Source: Varroa destructor (lineage: Eukaryota; Arthropoda; Arachnida; Mesostigmata; Varroidae). Taken from it: a DNA stretch of 64,000 nt. The notes below the pieces were generated by a model. That model was not told the DNA's origin. It was given only the letters and a program-made list of their open reading frames with translations, and did no database searches. The stretch lies in the NCBI RefSeq assembly GCF_002443255.2, contig NW_019211456.1, forward strand, positions 31,369,341 through 31,433,340. Reading direction: 5' to 3'. The stretch's first letter is position 1, and each line of letters opens with the position of its first letter. The translations under genes were made by a program, and so were the position numbers. This document shows, in pieces, positions 39,897 to 52,815 of the stretch.

Positions 39897-42800
39897 TTTT
39901 GGTCAGATAAGGTGCCCCGATTGGCGTACACGAACCACTAAACAAACGCTCAACAAGCACCACCACGGCTCGATGTTTGCCTTTATCGGTAGGCTGATGA
40001 CGGTAAAGCAAAGGCCAAGAACGCACCAACCGTCCGACCAACGCAGGACAAAACTAACCATATAAAACCACCCATAAGCACTTCTTGCAGTAAGTAGGTA
40101 CTGTGCATTTTTATGTAACAGAAAACGATAGGTTGTGCCGAGCTTCAAGCCTAAAGCCTAATACCACGTCCCATTTACTTAATTTTCAAATCTTCATACA
40201 TACACGCACGCAGGCTAAACTTCATCTGTACATAAAACTCCCAGACACTCACACTAGACACTCACACTCAACTCTTCTGGCCGCTCACTGAAGGGCCCGT
40301 ATTCGGCCCGTAAAGTCTCCGAAAACAACGTGATCCTTAGCGCTGCTATTGAAATTGCGTGCTGCTGCCACCACGCAATGAGCCAATCAGTCAATTAGAT
40401 TAGTGCCTTGCAGTCCAATGTCTGTGCGTGTTCTCTGGACATATAAAAGTTGTAGAAGTGGTGAGTTTGCATTCGGGTTACTCTCCGTGAATCTTAAAAT
40501 GTCCAGGTTCTTTTGCCTACCGAAACAGTGGCTTCCGGTCGGCCCCATTGCTTTTCCTATTCTGCCTGGCACTTTTGCCTCTCATGCGGTAACACTTCTA
40601 GACAGCGACCAGACAGAAAACACATACTGAGCTGACACCTCAAAGGCAGGATCTGTTTCGACGAGTTAGCCTATATATCTATCTAAAAGTTTGCTGCCGG
40701 TCACTTCTGCGCGGGTTGTATTTGGTTTCGCAGCGATTACAAGCGACCTTCGCTTAAGTGATGCAGCCGCTCTAATAAGAAGCACGGTTAACGTTGGGCC
40801 AGCATAGATGATGGCAGGCGTGAGCATAGCCCATCCATCCTACAGACAATCACGATGTTAGCGTTAGGAGTTCTCAAACTCCTAGCGGCGATGAGTGTTC
40901 TGCATAGCGCTTTTTTTCCTAAGGCAAGGTCTAACGAAACGCCGATGACCACAGCTTCAGTAACGATAACCGTGCTAGGCTAAGCAGTTACCGCGATGAT
41001 AATAATAACCGCGATCGGCCGTGGCTGATGCAGCGACAAATTCAATTTATTAGTTCCCTGTTATTTACAGCCGCTAGTAATCCTTGAATACCACCATCTT
41101 ATTAGCTGACAATCAAATTGGTTATCATCTATGCAAGGCCTGTCACTCCGCATAACTATACGTAGTTCAACAGTGGTACACAACAGTATTATCACCATAT
41201 CGTCTTGCTTCGTCGCAGGTTACAGCAGTGACAGCCATATCAGCGGTGGCGGAGACGATGCTGAAACGCGTTGTAGCATCGCTAAAGCTGCGAAGCAAAC
41301 AGCCGCCGTGCGACGAAGACGCTGCCGCCTGCTCATTGCGGATGGTTGCCATTTCGGCCATTACTGTTACTGGCGCCGGCGCCATCTGCGCGTTCTGGCT
41401 GCAAAGAGTGCCAGTGTAGCAGACGAAGCGTCAAGCGTCAACAATTGCGGCGACAGCAATCGCCGTCTACCTACGAAGCCCACCGTACCTGTCCCGTCGC
41501 TCACCCGCGTAGAATGAGAGAGACACTCGCACAAACGACGAATGGACACTGGCAACAAATACCCAACGGGCCGAAAGGAAAGGGAATAGGAGAGTGACAG
41601 ACGAGGCACGGACAACAATGGCAGCAAAAAAAGATACAGTCAACTGTTAAATCCGATTGACAACAAAAGGGCTGATTGATAGGTGAATTTAATATCGAAT
41701 GTTGCATAGAAGACTGTCTCGGTCTAGCGTACGTAGCAGCAGTAGCAGGTGTTTATTAGACAAGGAAATATAGGAATAATCAGGAGTGAAGAGATACCAG
41801 ATGGCGGTTTTGTAAGCGGGAATGACCACGATCATCGTCGTAATACTGACTTGACTGAAGGCACCCATTAACCCACATACGAACAAACAGACAGGCAGGA
41901 TGAGTAGAAACACATTTGCTAGTACGGGTACGTTGTTATTAAGGCCTTTAAGTACTTCTACAATATTGGACGACAGGGTAATCTCTATCCACCTACACCC
42001 CCCCCCGTTATAACCGACTGCCGTCACCGAATGTATTGGTCGGTGGAAAGAGGCACGGTTTTATGTCGCAATGAAAGCACTACGGCGGCAAACAATCACG
42101 ACTACATCGGCCTGGCCGAACCGACGAAAGCTTTCAGCCATCAGCAGCTGCTGCTGATACGAAGGTCGGCGGAAAAAGACCAAACAGGACGGGCCCGCCA
42201 GCAAGGCTGTCCAGGAAAACCGCGGCCGAGGATCGACTCGAGTCAGCTCCGTTCGCTCGCGAGTCCATCGGTGAGTCTTCTCTCTAGTTGAACAGCGGCA
42301 GTGACACTGTGGTCGTAGTGGGGGCTACGGAGAGCGGCGGGCTATGAGGAGTTGTCGCGCGAGTCCAAGGCGACCGCTTTGCAGGTAGACTTATTCCACA
42401 GCACAGCACGGATGCTCGTTTCGATCTCGGCGATTCACGAACGAATCGTCTCCGGCTGGTTCACTGGACGCCGACTGGCGCAGTCGTATTCCGTCAATTC
42501 CAATTGATGCCCATCACCAGGTAGATACGGGTTATGTAAGCAGCGGAAATGAGGAGAAACAGAACCTGACAGAAGACAAACAAAGCGACAGACCGTCAGA
42601 GCCACTGAGGCACAGAGCTCAAGCACGGACACTTTGAATGATTTTTTGTCCTTTGCAGTCGTAAACCACTGGTGAAGTATTGAGGCTTCCAACACTCGGG
42701 TTTAGGCGAACCGACCAGCTGGACACGAGCCTTGCCGCTACCAGCCGCTGGCCACAACTGAAGGAGGGTCACACCGCCGTGCCGCACAACACTGCTTATT

Positions 42801-43283
42801 TCAGCTACTTCGACAGCACACGAGTATGGACGACCATAGACTTATGCAGCTGCTAGTGCTGGACAAACTCCGGCAGGCAGTAACTGCTTGGTATCGTTAC
42901 TGTTCTAAATATCGTATAGTAGTAACTGGTTGAACTGCTTTGCTAACTTCCCTATACGACGGCAGGGCAGCCACTGTTGCTAAGCAGTGGTTGCCTTCCG
43001 CTGATACTACTGCTACCGCTGCTACCAGTGGCCTTCGAAGATCAACCAGCGAGATGAGCTCTTCTCCGGTAGAGATACTCGGTGGGACCAGCCAGGCCAG
43101 TAGACTTGTCAGTCCAACTTGATCCGCTCCCAGGTTCATGCTCACTTCTCAGGGATAACCGAGTTCACGAATTCGAGGGATAATTAAAGCTGGTATCCGT
43201 CACGCACCTGCTCTCGCAAGAGCGAGCTTCGTAGCCCAGCTATACGGGGGCAATATGGATGGATACCACGGAATCTCACTTAC

Positions 43284-43476
43284 CGAGATGGACCAGACGA
43301 GCCTCCTGCGAGTCTCCGCAGCCAAAACGTACCACGTGGTCACAGCTAAAGTCCGGCCCTTTCGTACCACACCGTGGTACGATTTGAACCGGAGGCTTGG
43401 CGCGAAACCAACGTAACACAAGCGTTAAAGCCGGAGGAAAGATTGTATGATCATATGTTCTATACAGCAAACTACT
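43284..43476 (-). CDS. Candidate minus-strand exon, unidentified
   Basis: An open minus-strand frame ends at a perfect donor, CATCTCG|GTAAGTGAG. The peptide includes AKPPVQIVPRCGTKGPDF and FGCGDSQEARLVHLG, non-repetitive and Cys-containing. A possible acceptor (TTGTTCTCTAG) near 43476 sets the right border. It lies 5.4 kb upstream of CNBP on the same strand, so it could be a CNBP 5' exon (coding or UTR) or belong to another gene. No downstream partner exon was confirmed and no family was recognised. Confidence 0.25.
43362..43382. repeat. Inverted repeat, 9-bp arms, 3-bp loop
   Basis: TCGTACCAC and its exact complement flank ACC. A second related palindrome, ACCACGTGGT (E-box core CACGTG), sits 22 bp away at 43331-43340. 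Both lie within the minus-strand exon candidate. Confidence 0.7.
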
Positions 43477-44753
43477 AGAGAACAACGAGATAATAACAAA
43501 TGCTTACATATATACGCGCAGACACAATAAGGTCATGTAGCTTCAAGATAAATTGACAAGTACACCGCAGCATTGTGTTTTTTATCTATAATTGCTATCT
43601 TCCATTGGCAATCTCACACTATACTAAATATAGAAATCCTATCGAATTTGCTTCAACTAATATAGCTATAACTTTGTCGTCGATGCGGTTGACTTCATTA
43701 ATATATTGTTGTATATTATAGAGAATGCAATAACTCCGTATAATTGCTGCTCCGAAAACACCATACAGGTATAACTTCATTGAAAGAAACGGCGGAACTG
43801 TTCTGCGACGTATACTGATAAATTACACAATAATAATAATAATGTGTATTGATTATTTTTAGCACTCTTTATTTAAATACATTTGTTAGGTTGTAAACGT
43901 GGTATACTGATTAATAGTTAAGCATTATGACACGAAACAAGGTCAAACAAGTTTATTTACGAACGTAAACGGTTTTCCTCAGTCAGCTAAAATTAAACAG
44001 GTTGCAGTAATACAAAGAAGAGAGTCAACGACCACTGTCGAAATCTCCTAAGCAACAGATGTTAACGCAGGGAATGGCATATGTGAGACAGTCCTGACCG
44101 CTGTAGCAATTTTATTGTGGTCCAACCTCGCACATCTGACAATTATATTACACACTCTCTCCACTGCAATGGATGTTCTGTGGTATCAACGATACCCTAT
44201 TTATATTGTGATCCTGTCAAACTCAGGCGAGCGCATGTGCTCGGCTTCATCGTCATCCTCGCCCATTTCTCTCTCTTTGTCTCTCACTCATTCTGCAGCA
44301 TCAACTGCAAAAACATTCGATCACAACCGGCCCCCTACTGAACTGCCGTCATTCAGCCACTTTGGCTTTCAACAAAAGAGAATGAAAAAACTCACACCTT
44401 TTCGAAGTGCGTTGACCTTTGGCGGCATACGAAGCGTACCAGGAGACGAGTTCGCACCAACGGCAACCCTGGGCGTTTTGCAGGTGAGAAACGAACGCTT
44501 CTCATTGGTCAAGGGCTGGCCAATCATTGTTAGAAGCAACCAGCCTTTACAGTGACTGAAAGGTCACTGTCAACAATTTACTCACAGAATATGTTTCATA
44601 AGTAAACAACATCTTATCAGAACTCCCCATTGCTAGTGTTAATAAAATTAGTAAGAAATTTATGCGACGAAAACGGCCTGAAATAATTGAAAATTTTCAC
44701 AGTGACAATTCGAAATATTCGCATCGTCTGCTAGACGAAAATTCTGCCTAGGT

Positions 44754-44766
44754 GGCGCCATTTTCC
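44754..44766 (+). promoter_or_regulatory. YY1-like motif in the likely CCDC43 promoter
   Basis: GGCGCCATTTTCC contains GCCATTTT, close to the YY1 consensus that often lies near metazoan housekeeping start sites. It is about 340 bp upstream of the CCDC43 ATG. Just before that ATG is an acceptor-like TTTGTAATTGTAG (ending 45080), so the first exon may be non-coding and begin near here or at the donor seen at 42270. Confidence 0.3.
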
Positions 44767-45102
44767 ATTTTTGTTCTCCACCGTTTCGCTGTACCTACCG
44801 GGGCTGCACGCGCCCTGCGCGTTTTGCTGCACCCTGACACGAGCACGAGGCAATAATCGTAGTGGTCATGTTCTGACAGACGAACACATCGGATGCTCAC
44901 CACATCGGTGGAGCATCCTTGACAATAACGCCATCAATACGAAAGCGTTGGTGCAATCAGCACGCTTTTTTGCTCTGCAGTTTCATTGGAAGACGCACGT
45001 TCTTCTACGGAAGCCGAAGTTCAGACTTTTGGCTCGGGTTTGTCTGAAAATTACAAATTGTTATTGGCTTTGTAATTGTAGTGGCCTTAACACGAAAACA
45101 AA

Positions 45103-45409
45103 ATGTCCAATTTCGAACAGTGGCTGTGCACCCAGCTGGCTTCGCTGAAAGTGGATACTGACGTGTTTACCAGTTATATCCACGGAATCCTCGAGGGAGA
45201 CGAAAGTCGTGAACAAAAATTTGAAGCTATAGAGGGTAGGTTACCGCGGGTAAGATTAAAGTGCTCAAGTTTATTTTAAAGAAGCGAAAGAATAACTGAG
45301 AAGGCCGGCGGTATAGGGAATAAAAAATAAGCACTCGGGTTTGTTTTTAAGCATGTTCACACAATTCAACTGTATGGGTTTTATTTTACCAAAATAAATC
45401 ATTTTCGTG

Positions 45410-45445
<36 letters not shown>

Positions 45446-47791
45446 AGCATGTTTTTTGGAAGAAGATAGCCTTCGGAGAACGAGGCTGGTTTTATACTTT
45501 TATCTTCACTTTGCTAAGGACAGCAATGAATTGTCTGTGCAAAGACCGTTAGTATGGCATTTAAATTAGAATTGCATAGTATTGTAACAATAATTAAAGC
45601 TAGCCATTGCTTCACCAAATGAAATCAATAGCAAGAAATACAGAAAATTGTCACATGCTCGACAAAAACATGGGGGTACTATTTAGAAATACTAATTTAA
45701 AAATGTAATCGCATGAGAAATTGTGCTCGATTTGAGAAAACTGGGTTATTCATCAATTTATTTTGCCCAATTAACTTTAATTTTAAATTACTGTTTTTCT
45801 GCAAATGTTCGGTACGGAAGCTGTATAACTAAACTACTAAACTTTACACTAGGCCATGACTCCATATCGATTTATATACCGTCCTCATATTGGATTGCAG
45901 GTATTCTTTCCGATGCGTGTCAGGACACCTCAATGGTGAGCTCGAAAACCGACGAGATTATCAGCAAATTTTCCCGGACAACTACTGAAGGTGCATATTT
46001 GACCTATTAAACATCAGATCTGGTACTCCGTTGTATAATAAGGAATCAAATTACGTATAATGTAATCAAACGTAGCTGGTATGAGTAGAGCTAAGTAAGT
46101 CAGAGCTAAATCGTTTTTGGCTTTACTAATCGAGCGTCGCTCGCGGAGCCGATTTTAAATTTTAGGGTTCTGTAAATACTTGACTTGTCGTATTTATCCT
46201 GTTGAAATGTAGGAACTAACGACTCTGATCCAGTAGTTCAGTCCGCTGCCGGGGCTGGAATGGCTTTTGAGGACCAAGTGAGATCACTTTTCTCACTGCA
46301 AACAGCAAAAGCTGCCGAATCTGCTGGAAGGAAAAAGGTGCTTATTGAAACGCAGAAAAAACAAACGGATATGTTAAGTAATCTGAATTGGTAGAATCTT
46401 CTGATTTTTTTAATTTATCGTTTTCAATTTATTGTCTGGTAACGTAAACGTTTATATAATAACTCAATTGTTGATGAGTAAATGGAAGCCTTTTATCATA
46501 TCCACGACTTAACTATAGATGAATAGAAAAAAGCCTGAGAAAAAGTTCATGACATTCTTTTTACTTTAAAATCTCATTACCAAAGTACTCTTAGAATAGG
46601 TGTATATACAGATGAGCTACCCAGGATTTAGCAAGCAGCGAACTTTTGAGCTATACTTGTTGTTGCAGGTCGGAGCATCGTCAGAGGACGATAAAGTAAA
46701 ACAATTGAAGTCCTCTATTCTCAACCAGTATGGGCAGGTGGAAGTCGAGGTGGATGATCTTGATCCCACCGGCGAAAGTGTCATTAGTGAGATCTGCTTT
46801 GCCTTGTTGTAAATAGCCCTATTCAAAATAATTGGAAGTTTAATTTGCATTAGTTTTTAGATTTAACAGGTGCAATAAGCTCAACTCGATGATAGACTGT
46901 GTAACAAGGCACTGATAAATTAGCAACTTTATTGAGACTGATTATTTTGCTCTTTTTTTCTATAAGTAATTTAGCGTTTATCTAATAAAAAAATATCTAG
47001 GTTGCTATAAGTACATCTGAACGATTGCAAAAAAACCCAATTGGAAGTGGCTGTAGAAAACGTGTTAATTGCATTAATTAATTTCGAGCTACTACTATTA
47101 ACGGGTATAATAATCATAATAATAACTGGTATATATCATAATATGATAACCGGTATAATAATAATAGTAAAAAGAGTTCAATTCGGTGGTAATTAATTTT
47201 TTTATCCTTATCCTTCAGAGGAGGGAGATTTGAAGGAGCAGGCAAGCGGCAAGAAAGTCGATCTTTCGGCGCCCTCTGCAAAACGCAAGGGACCTCCTGC
47301 GATGGAAGACCTCCTCATGATGAAGAACACCAATGCACAGGCTGTGTTCGAAGCCGAGAAACTCAAGAGAGAAAAGAGCAAACAGGAATCGGAAGCTAAG
47401 AGGGTAACGTTATAGTCAGCTAATACCAATTTCGTTGACCTCATTACTGACTGAAAGCTGACATATTTTACTGATGCCAATTTGCGAGAGCATGCGTTTG
47501 TGTTTTTTTGCTCTACATGTACACACCATATAAAAGCCAACTTTGAGAAAAACAGACGTTTAAAGAAGTTAAAAAAAATATTCTAGTCACTACAGTGAGC
47601 GGCTGGCTGGCTGGTAGTCAATGTTGTTGTATTATCTCAGTCCAAAGCTTTGTTTATTTTGCACTAAATGTTTGTTATTCAAATGAGCGTAGGCAAAAGA
47701 CAAGCTCGACCGGGAAACACTGAGAAGAAAGGAGCTCGAACGGAAAGAGAAAGAGAAGCAGCGGACCCAAAAAGGCGAACGGAGAAGATGA
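45103..47791 (+). CDS. CCDC43: Coiled-coil domain-containing protein 43 (6 exons, about 249 aa)
   Basis: Exons are 45103-45235, 45901-45990, 46213-46337, 46669-46786, 47219-47403 and 47693-47791, with GT-AG borders and matching phases (1, 1, 0, 1, 0). The start MSNFEQWLCTQLASLKVDTD matches the N-terminal FxxWLxxxLxxLxVD pattern of CCDC43. A helical N-terminal domain (about 1-75) is followed by a variable linker, the segment SAKRKGPPAMEDLLMMKNT, and a Lys/Glu/Arg-rich coiled coil ending QRTQKGERRR, the family's conserved tail. Human CCDC43 has about 224 residues. The family is conserved in animals but its biochemical role is not settled. The uncertain point is the exon 3 end: I chose AAG|GTGCTT at 46337 because it alone keeps phase with exon 4 at its best acceptor. 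The frame stays open past it (to 46393), and weaker donors would add about a dozen residues. Convergent with GALE. Confidence 0.85.
45413..45443. repeat. (TA)n microsatellite in CCDC43 intron 1
   Basis: An alternating AT tract of about 15 units, well away from the splice sites. Confidence 0.95.
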
Positions 47792-48117
47792 CTGATCTAA
47801 ATAGCTGTTAAATAGGTTTGTCTTCATGTCTACCAACCGCCCTTCAGTCTGTTAGCTGTCTAACTGATCACTGGTATCTGCACCTGCATAACACGTCTAT
47901 GGCGTTTGTAGCGAACCTGCTTACTCATATGCGAAATGTCGAAAAACAGTCGAACCGTAGTTTTATGGTTTAGAATTGCTTTAGTTATGATTAAAGAGGT
48001 TTCACTTGAAAGATTGTTGTTGTTGATGAAATCGATTCGATCGTCGCAAAAAACGCACTGCATATGTACGAAGTCGCATAGACCACTAAGGTAATCCAAT
48101 ATTTTTCAATATGATAC

Positions 48118-48123
48118 AATAAA
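48118..48123 (+). promoter_or_regulatory. Polyadenylation signal for CCDC43
   Basis: AATAAA 327 bp after the CCDC43 stop, the first canonical signal downstream. It implies a 3' UTR of about 340-350 nt. Confidence 0.55.
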
Positions 48124-48564
48124 TATCTAAAGTTCTTGTTGCTGGGAAGGTGTTAAGTGTACAGCGGAGCATGTCTGTGATTAGTTGAATTTATATTTAT
48201 ATATATTTAAATAGGAGAAATGAGGGTAGAAATTACAATACGAATTAGAATAACTATTACGAAAATGTATTTCTTGTAGCCTACCAATGTTGTTTATCTT
48301 GACTGAATCAATCATATGCCGATAGGAAAAGAAGAGTGAACTTTCACATTCAATATAACGATGATGATGCTGCTACTGTTAAATGTAGACGTTCCTGTGT
48401 CGATTTTCTGAAAATCTGTATGTAAAGGATTCCTTTGCCTCTAGAAAAGTGAGAGCAAAAGCGCTGGTTAAAGAGAGAGCTTGAAATTCATGCGGAATTA
48501 ATTGCAATAGTGATAATATAATGAGAAAAGGACAAGACAGATCTTATTTTTATCTTTAATGATA

Positions 48565-48570
48565 TTTATT
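48565..48570 (-). promoter_or_regulatory. Minus-strand polyadenylation signal
   Basis: TTTATT on the plus strand is AATAAA on the minus strand, 432 bp downstream of the stop of the terminal-exon candidate at 49002-49082. It supports a minus-strand transcript ending here rather than within the GALE 3' region. Confidence 0.35.
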
Positions 48571-49001
48571 ACTAGCTAGGTTGTAACCTTCGTTTAGAGT
48601 ATAAATTCAATCCAGATTGAAGAGGTATCACACCAGATATCACACCTTTAACTTCAAAAGTAGAAAAGATTGGGCTATTTAGAGATAATCTAAGTGTGTC
48701 ATTTAATGGAACAAAATTTCTCGTTGAAAAGTGTAGATATGGCAAAATAGTTAGCTTTAATGTTAAAATAACTTAGTAATTTGTTGGTCGGAACTCATAA
48801 CGCAACACCATGAACGAGAACCAGAAAATACAAAAAAAAAGAATAGCTAGAATGTATTGTTTAAAACGTGAAACTAGAGCTGAAACACCACAGTCGTGAA
48901 TAGTTCTGCAGGTAAGTTCATCTAGTATGCAACACACAGTGATCTCAGTAGAAATATTCGAAGATACAACGCTGAAGTTCTGTCATATTCATCTAATACT
49001 G

Positions 49002-49082
49002 TCATGCAGCCAATCGTTTAGCCAAATCGAGCGCCAGGCCCGTTTTTTTGCTATCCGCAAATGCGGTCCATGTTGCAGGTTC
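49002..49082 (-). CDS. Candidate terminal exon of an unidentified minus-strand gene
   Basis: A clean acceptor (TATTTTATTTTAG) is followed in phase 0 by 26 codons and TGA. The peptide EPATWTAFADSKKTGLALDL, ending AKRLAA, is non-repetitive, predicts a helical end and has coding-like codon choice. It lies 1.65 kb downstream of the GALE stop on the same strand. GALE already has a complete family-typical C-terminus, so this exon belongs either to a different gene whose other exons lie further right (possibly with GALE nested in an intron) or to an alternative GALE transcript. Exon 4 of GALE also ends in phase 0. I do not recognise the family. A phase-2 reading is open too, but less protein-like. 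Confidence 0.4.
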   Translation of the reverse strand, partial: EPATWTAFADSKKTGLALDLAKRLAA

Positions 49083-49114
49083 CTAAAATAAAATATCAAA
49101 AGTGACTTCTAGCT

Positions 49115-49136
49115 AACATGAAGCTAGCTTCATGTT
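49115..49136. repeat. 22-bp perfect palindrome
   Basis: AACATGAAGCT is followed at once by its exact complement, with no spacer. Pairing stops at the next base on both sides. It starts 33 bp upstream (minus-strand sense) of the terminal-exon candidate at 49082. Confidence 0.85.
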
Positions 49137-49318
49137 GACATTCATTCAAGTAAAATGTACAATAGAGAAACATGACTTTCTTTGTTGTTAAGACCGTTTG
49201 CTAGTTTCAGTCTGCAGCTAATCCACACTCGTCTACAGTTTAATCGAGAAGATCGAGGAAATACAATTTAGTTATATAAAAACTACAAAAAAGGTGGGTA
49301 AGCTTTTCATCGAAATTT

Positions 49319-49378
49319 GCACATTTGCTTAACTTCTGTTCATAATATGCACATTTCCTTAACTTCTATGATCATGTA
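49319..49378. repeat. Tandem duplication, 30-bp unit
   Basis: Two copies begin GCACATTTGCTTAACTTCT and GCACATTTCCTTAACTTCT exactly 30 bp apart. The first 19 bases differ by one substitution; the rest of the unit is looser. Confidence 0.75.
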
Positions 49379-49534
49379 ATATCATAACATTATTAATGTA
49401 AATTTCATTATCCATTACTTAAGAGATTTGTTTTTGCAGGTGTTTGTATAAGCTCTCCTCGATTTGTAACTTTAATTTATAAACATGCGTCGTTATACCA
49501 ACGGCTTTTATCACCCTTGACTTAGTGTTATACT

Positions 49535-49598
49535 GGAGATCCTCGAACTAATCGAGACTCGTTGTATCGGAGATCCTCATACTAATCGAGGCTCGTTG
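49535..49598. repeat. Tandem duplication, 34-bp unit with internal dyad
   Basis: Two copies begin GGAGATCCTC 34 bp apart and share ACTAATCGAG and CTCGTTG. The first copy contains the hairpin CTCGA-ACTAA-TCGAG; in the second one arm is changed. It lies 156 bp right of the 30-bp duplication. Confidence 0.75.
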
Positions 49599-50733
49599 AC
49601 CTATCTCATGGCTGTTTTGTTTGATAACTCGTTATTTATATGAATACTTCTAATTTAGAGTGTGTTACACGTTACCAGCACTCCGGAAGTTTCTATGTAT
49701 GTGAAGCAAGATCACCGGCAAAAACGAAATTGCATTTAAACATGACTCTAAATATATGTCAAAAAATATAGGTCACTATGTGTACTGCAATTTGATCATA
49801 CTGGATTTATCAGATTATTAATAATATAATGGATTAAAACACTAAAGTTTAATTAGCACCCGCCACGACACTCGAAAAAGTCAAAGACAGACCTAATAGG
49901 AACTTTAGACTAGATACTTAAACGTAAGGACTCGATGTCTAAACCTCAATATTGAGTGACAACACGACTGTCTCTTCTAACATTATGTAACCCTTATCGA
50001 ACGCACACTATTCAATCCTTATGATTTATGCTTCATACGAACAAAAGTAATACAGTATGAGACCAGTAGACTTTTGCAATGCCCATTTAATATTCTATAC
50101 CAGTAAACGTATTAATAAAGTCGTAAGCCCGATACCTCGTCGTTAGGCCTTGCCTCATACGGAAAAGTAGAAGTCTTTCGGACTTAGCGCGCCACTAAGT
50201 ACAATATATTCGCGCGTGTATTTCAATAAGAGGGCTAGGACGCGGCATATTTTTCCGGATAAAACATTTTCGATTTAAAATGATTTGTGGTGTCAGAAGA
50301 TGTCATACCGTTTGAAACTCAATTTTGTCTTGTATGCTACAGCATAATACCCATAATTTTTAATGAAAGTATAAAACTTAGGAAAATTATTCCGTTGTAC
50401 TATCATTTTCCACTATTAAATATTCCTTCACATATTTCCGAGGGTCCATACGCTTTGCTAATACAAGCGTGTGTAATAATTAAGCAATATATGCTCACTG
50501 CAGTAAGAGGTAAAGGTACCGTTCTTAGATCAAGCTAATGAGCAATTATGGTATTTTACTTCTCCTCAAAAGCAGCTTCGTAGCTAATAACAACACCGCT
50601 TTTTGGGTCGCATTACTGTGCTGTTCTGCATTAAGAGATTGATTAAACCAGCTAAGCAGTTAGCCATAGTTGTATGACTAGTAGTCTCTTACTTTCGTCC
50701 TTTGTTGGTGACAAGGTTTGGTGGGTTTTCTTT

Positions 50734-52815
<2,082 letters not shown>

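Larger units (their letters stand above)
38131..45102. other. Region between CNBP and CCDC43: promoter-like, no identified gene
   Basis: The left part (38.1-41 kb) has pyrimidine-rich stretches and the (GGGC)n tract. The block 41.1-43.5 kb is CpG- and GC-rich for this window, with many triplet-like repeats (GCA, CAG) that make Ala/Ser/Arg-rich open frames in several frames at once. It looks like untranslated or promoter sequence. A strong plus-strand donor (CCATCG|GTGAGTC) ends a possible exon at 42270, and a minus-strand exon candidate ends at 43284. 43.5-44.7 kb is AT-rich and unremarkable. Confidence 0.5.
49137..50733. other. Region between the 49-kb exon candidate and GALE
   Basis: No recognisable coding sequence. 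It includes the two tandem duplications at 49.3-49.6 kb and probably the GALE 3' UTR at its right end. An ATTAAA-type signal on the minus strand (TTTAAT at 50359-50364) lies about 370 bp after the GALE stop and may be its polyadenylation signal. Confidence 0.5.

Noticed and set aside
41131..41517. Plus-strand open frame of 128 codons, Ala/Ser/Arg-rich
   Set aside because: The same DNA is open in four or more frames on both strands because of GCA/CAG-type triplet composition, and no splice or domain support exists.
44115..45148. Plus-strand frames of 146 and 125 codons upstream of CCDC43
   Set aside because: They overlap the CCDC43 promoter, leader and first exon in other frames and resemble no protein.
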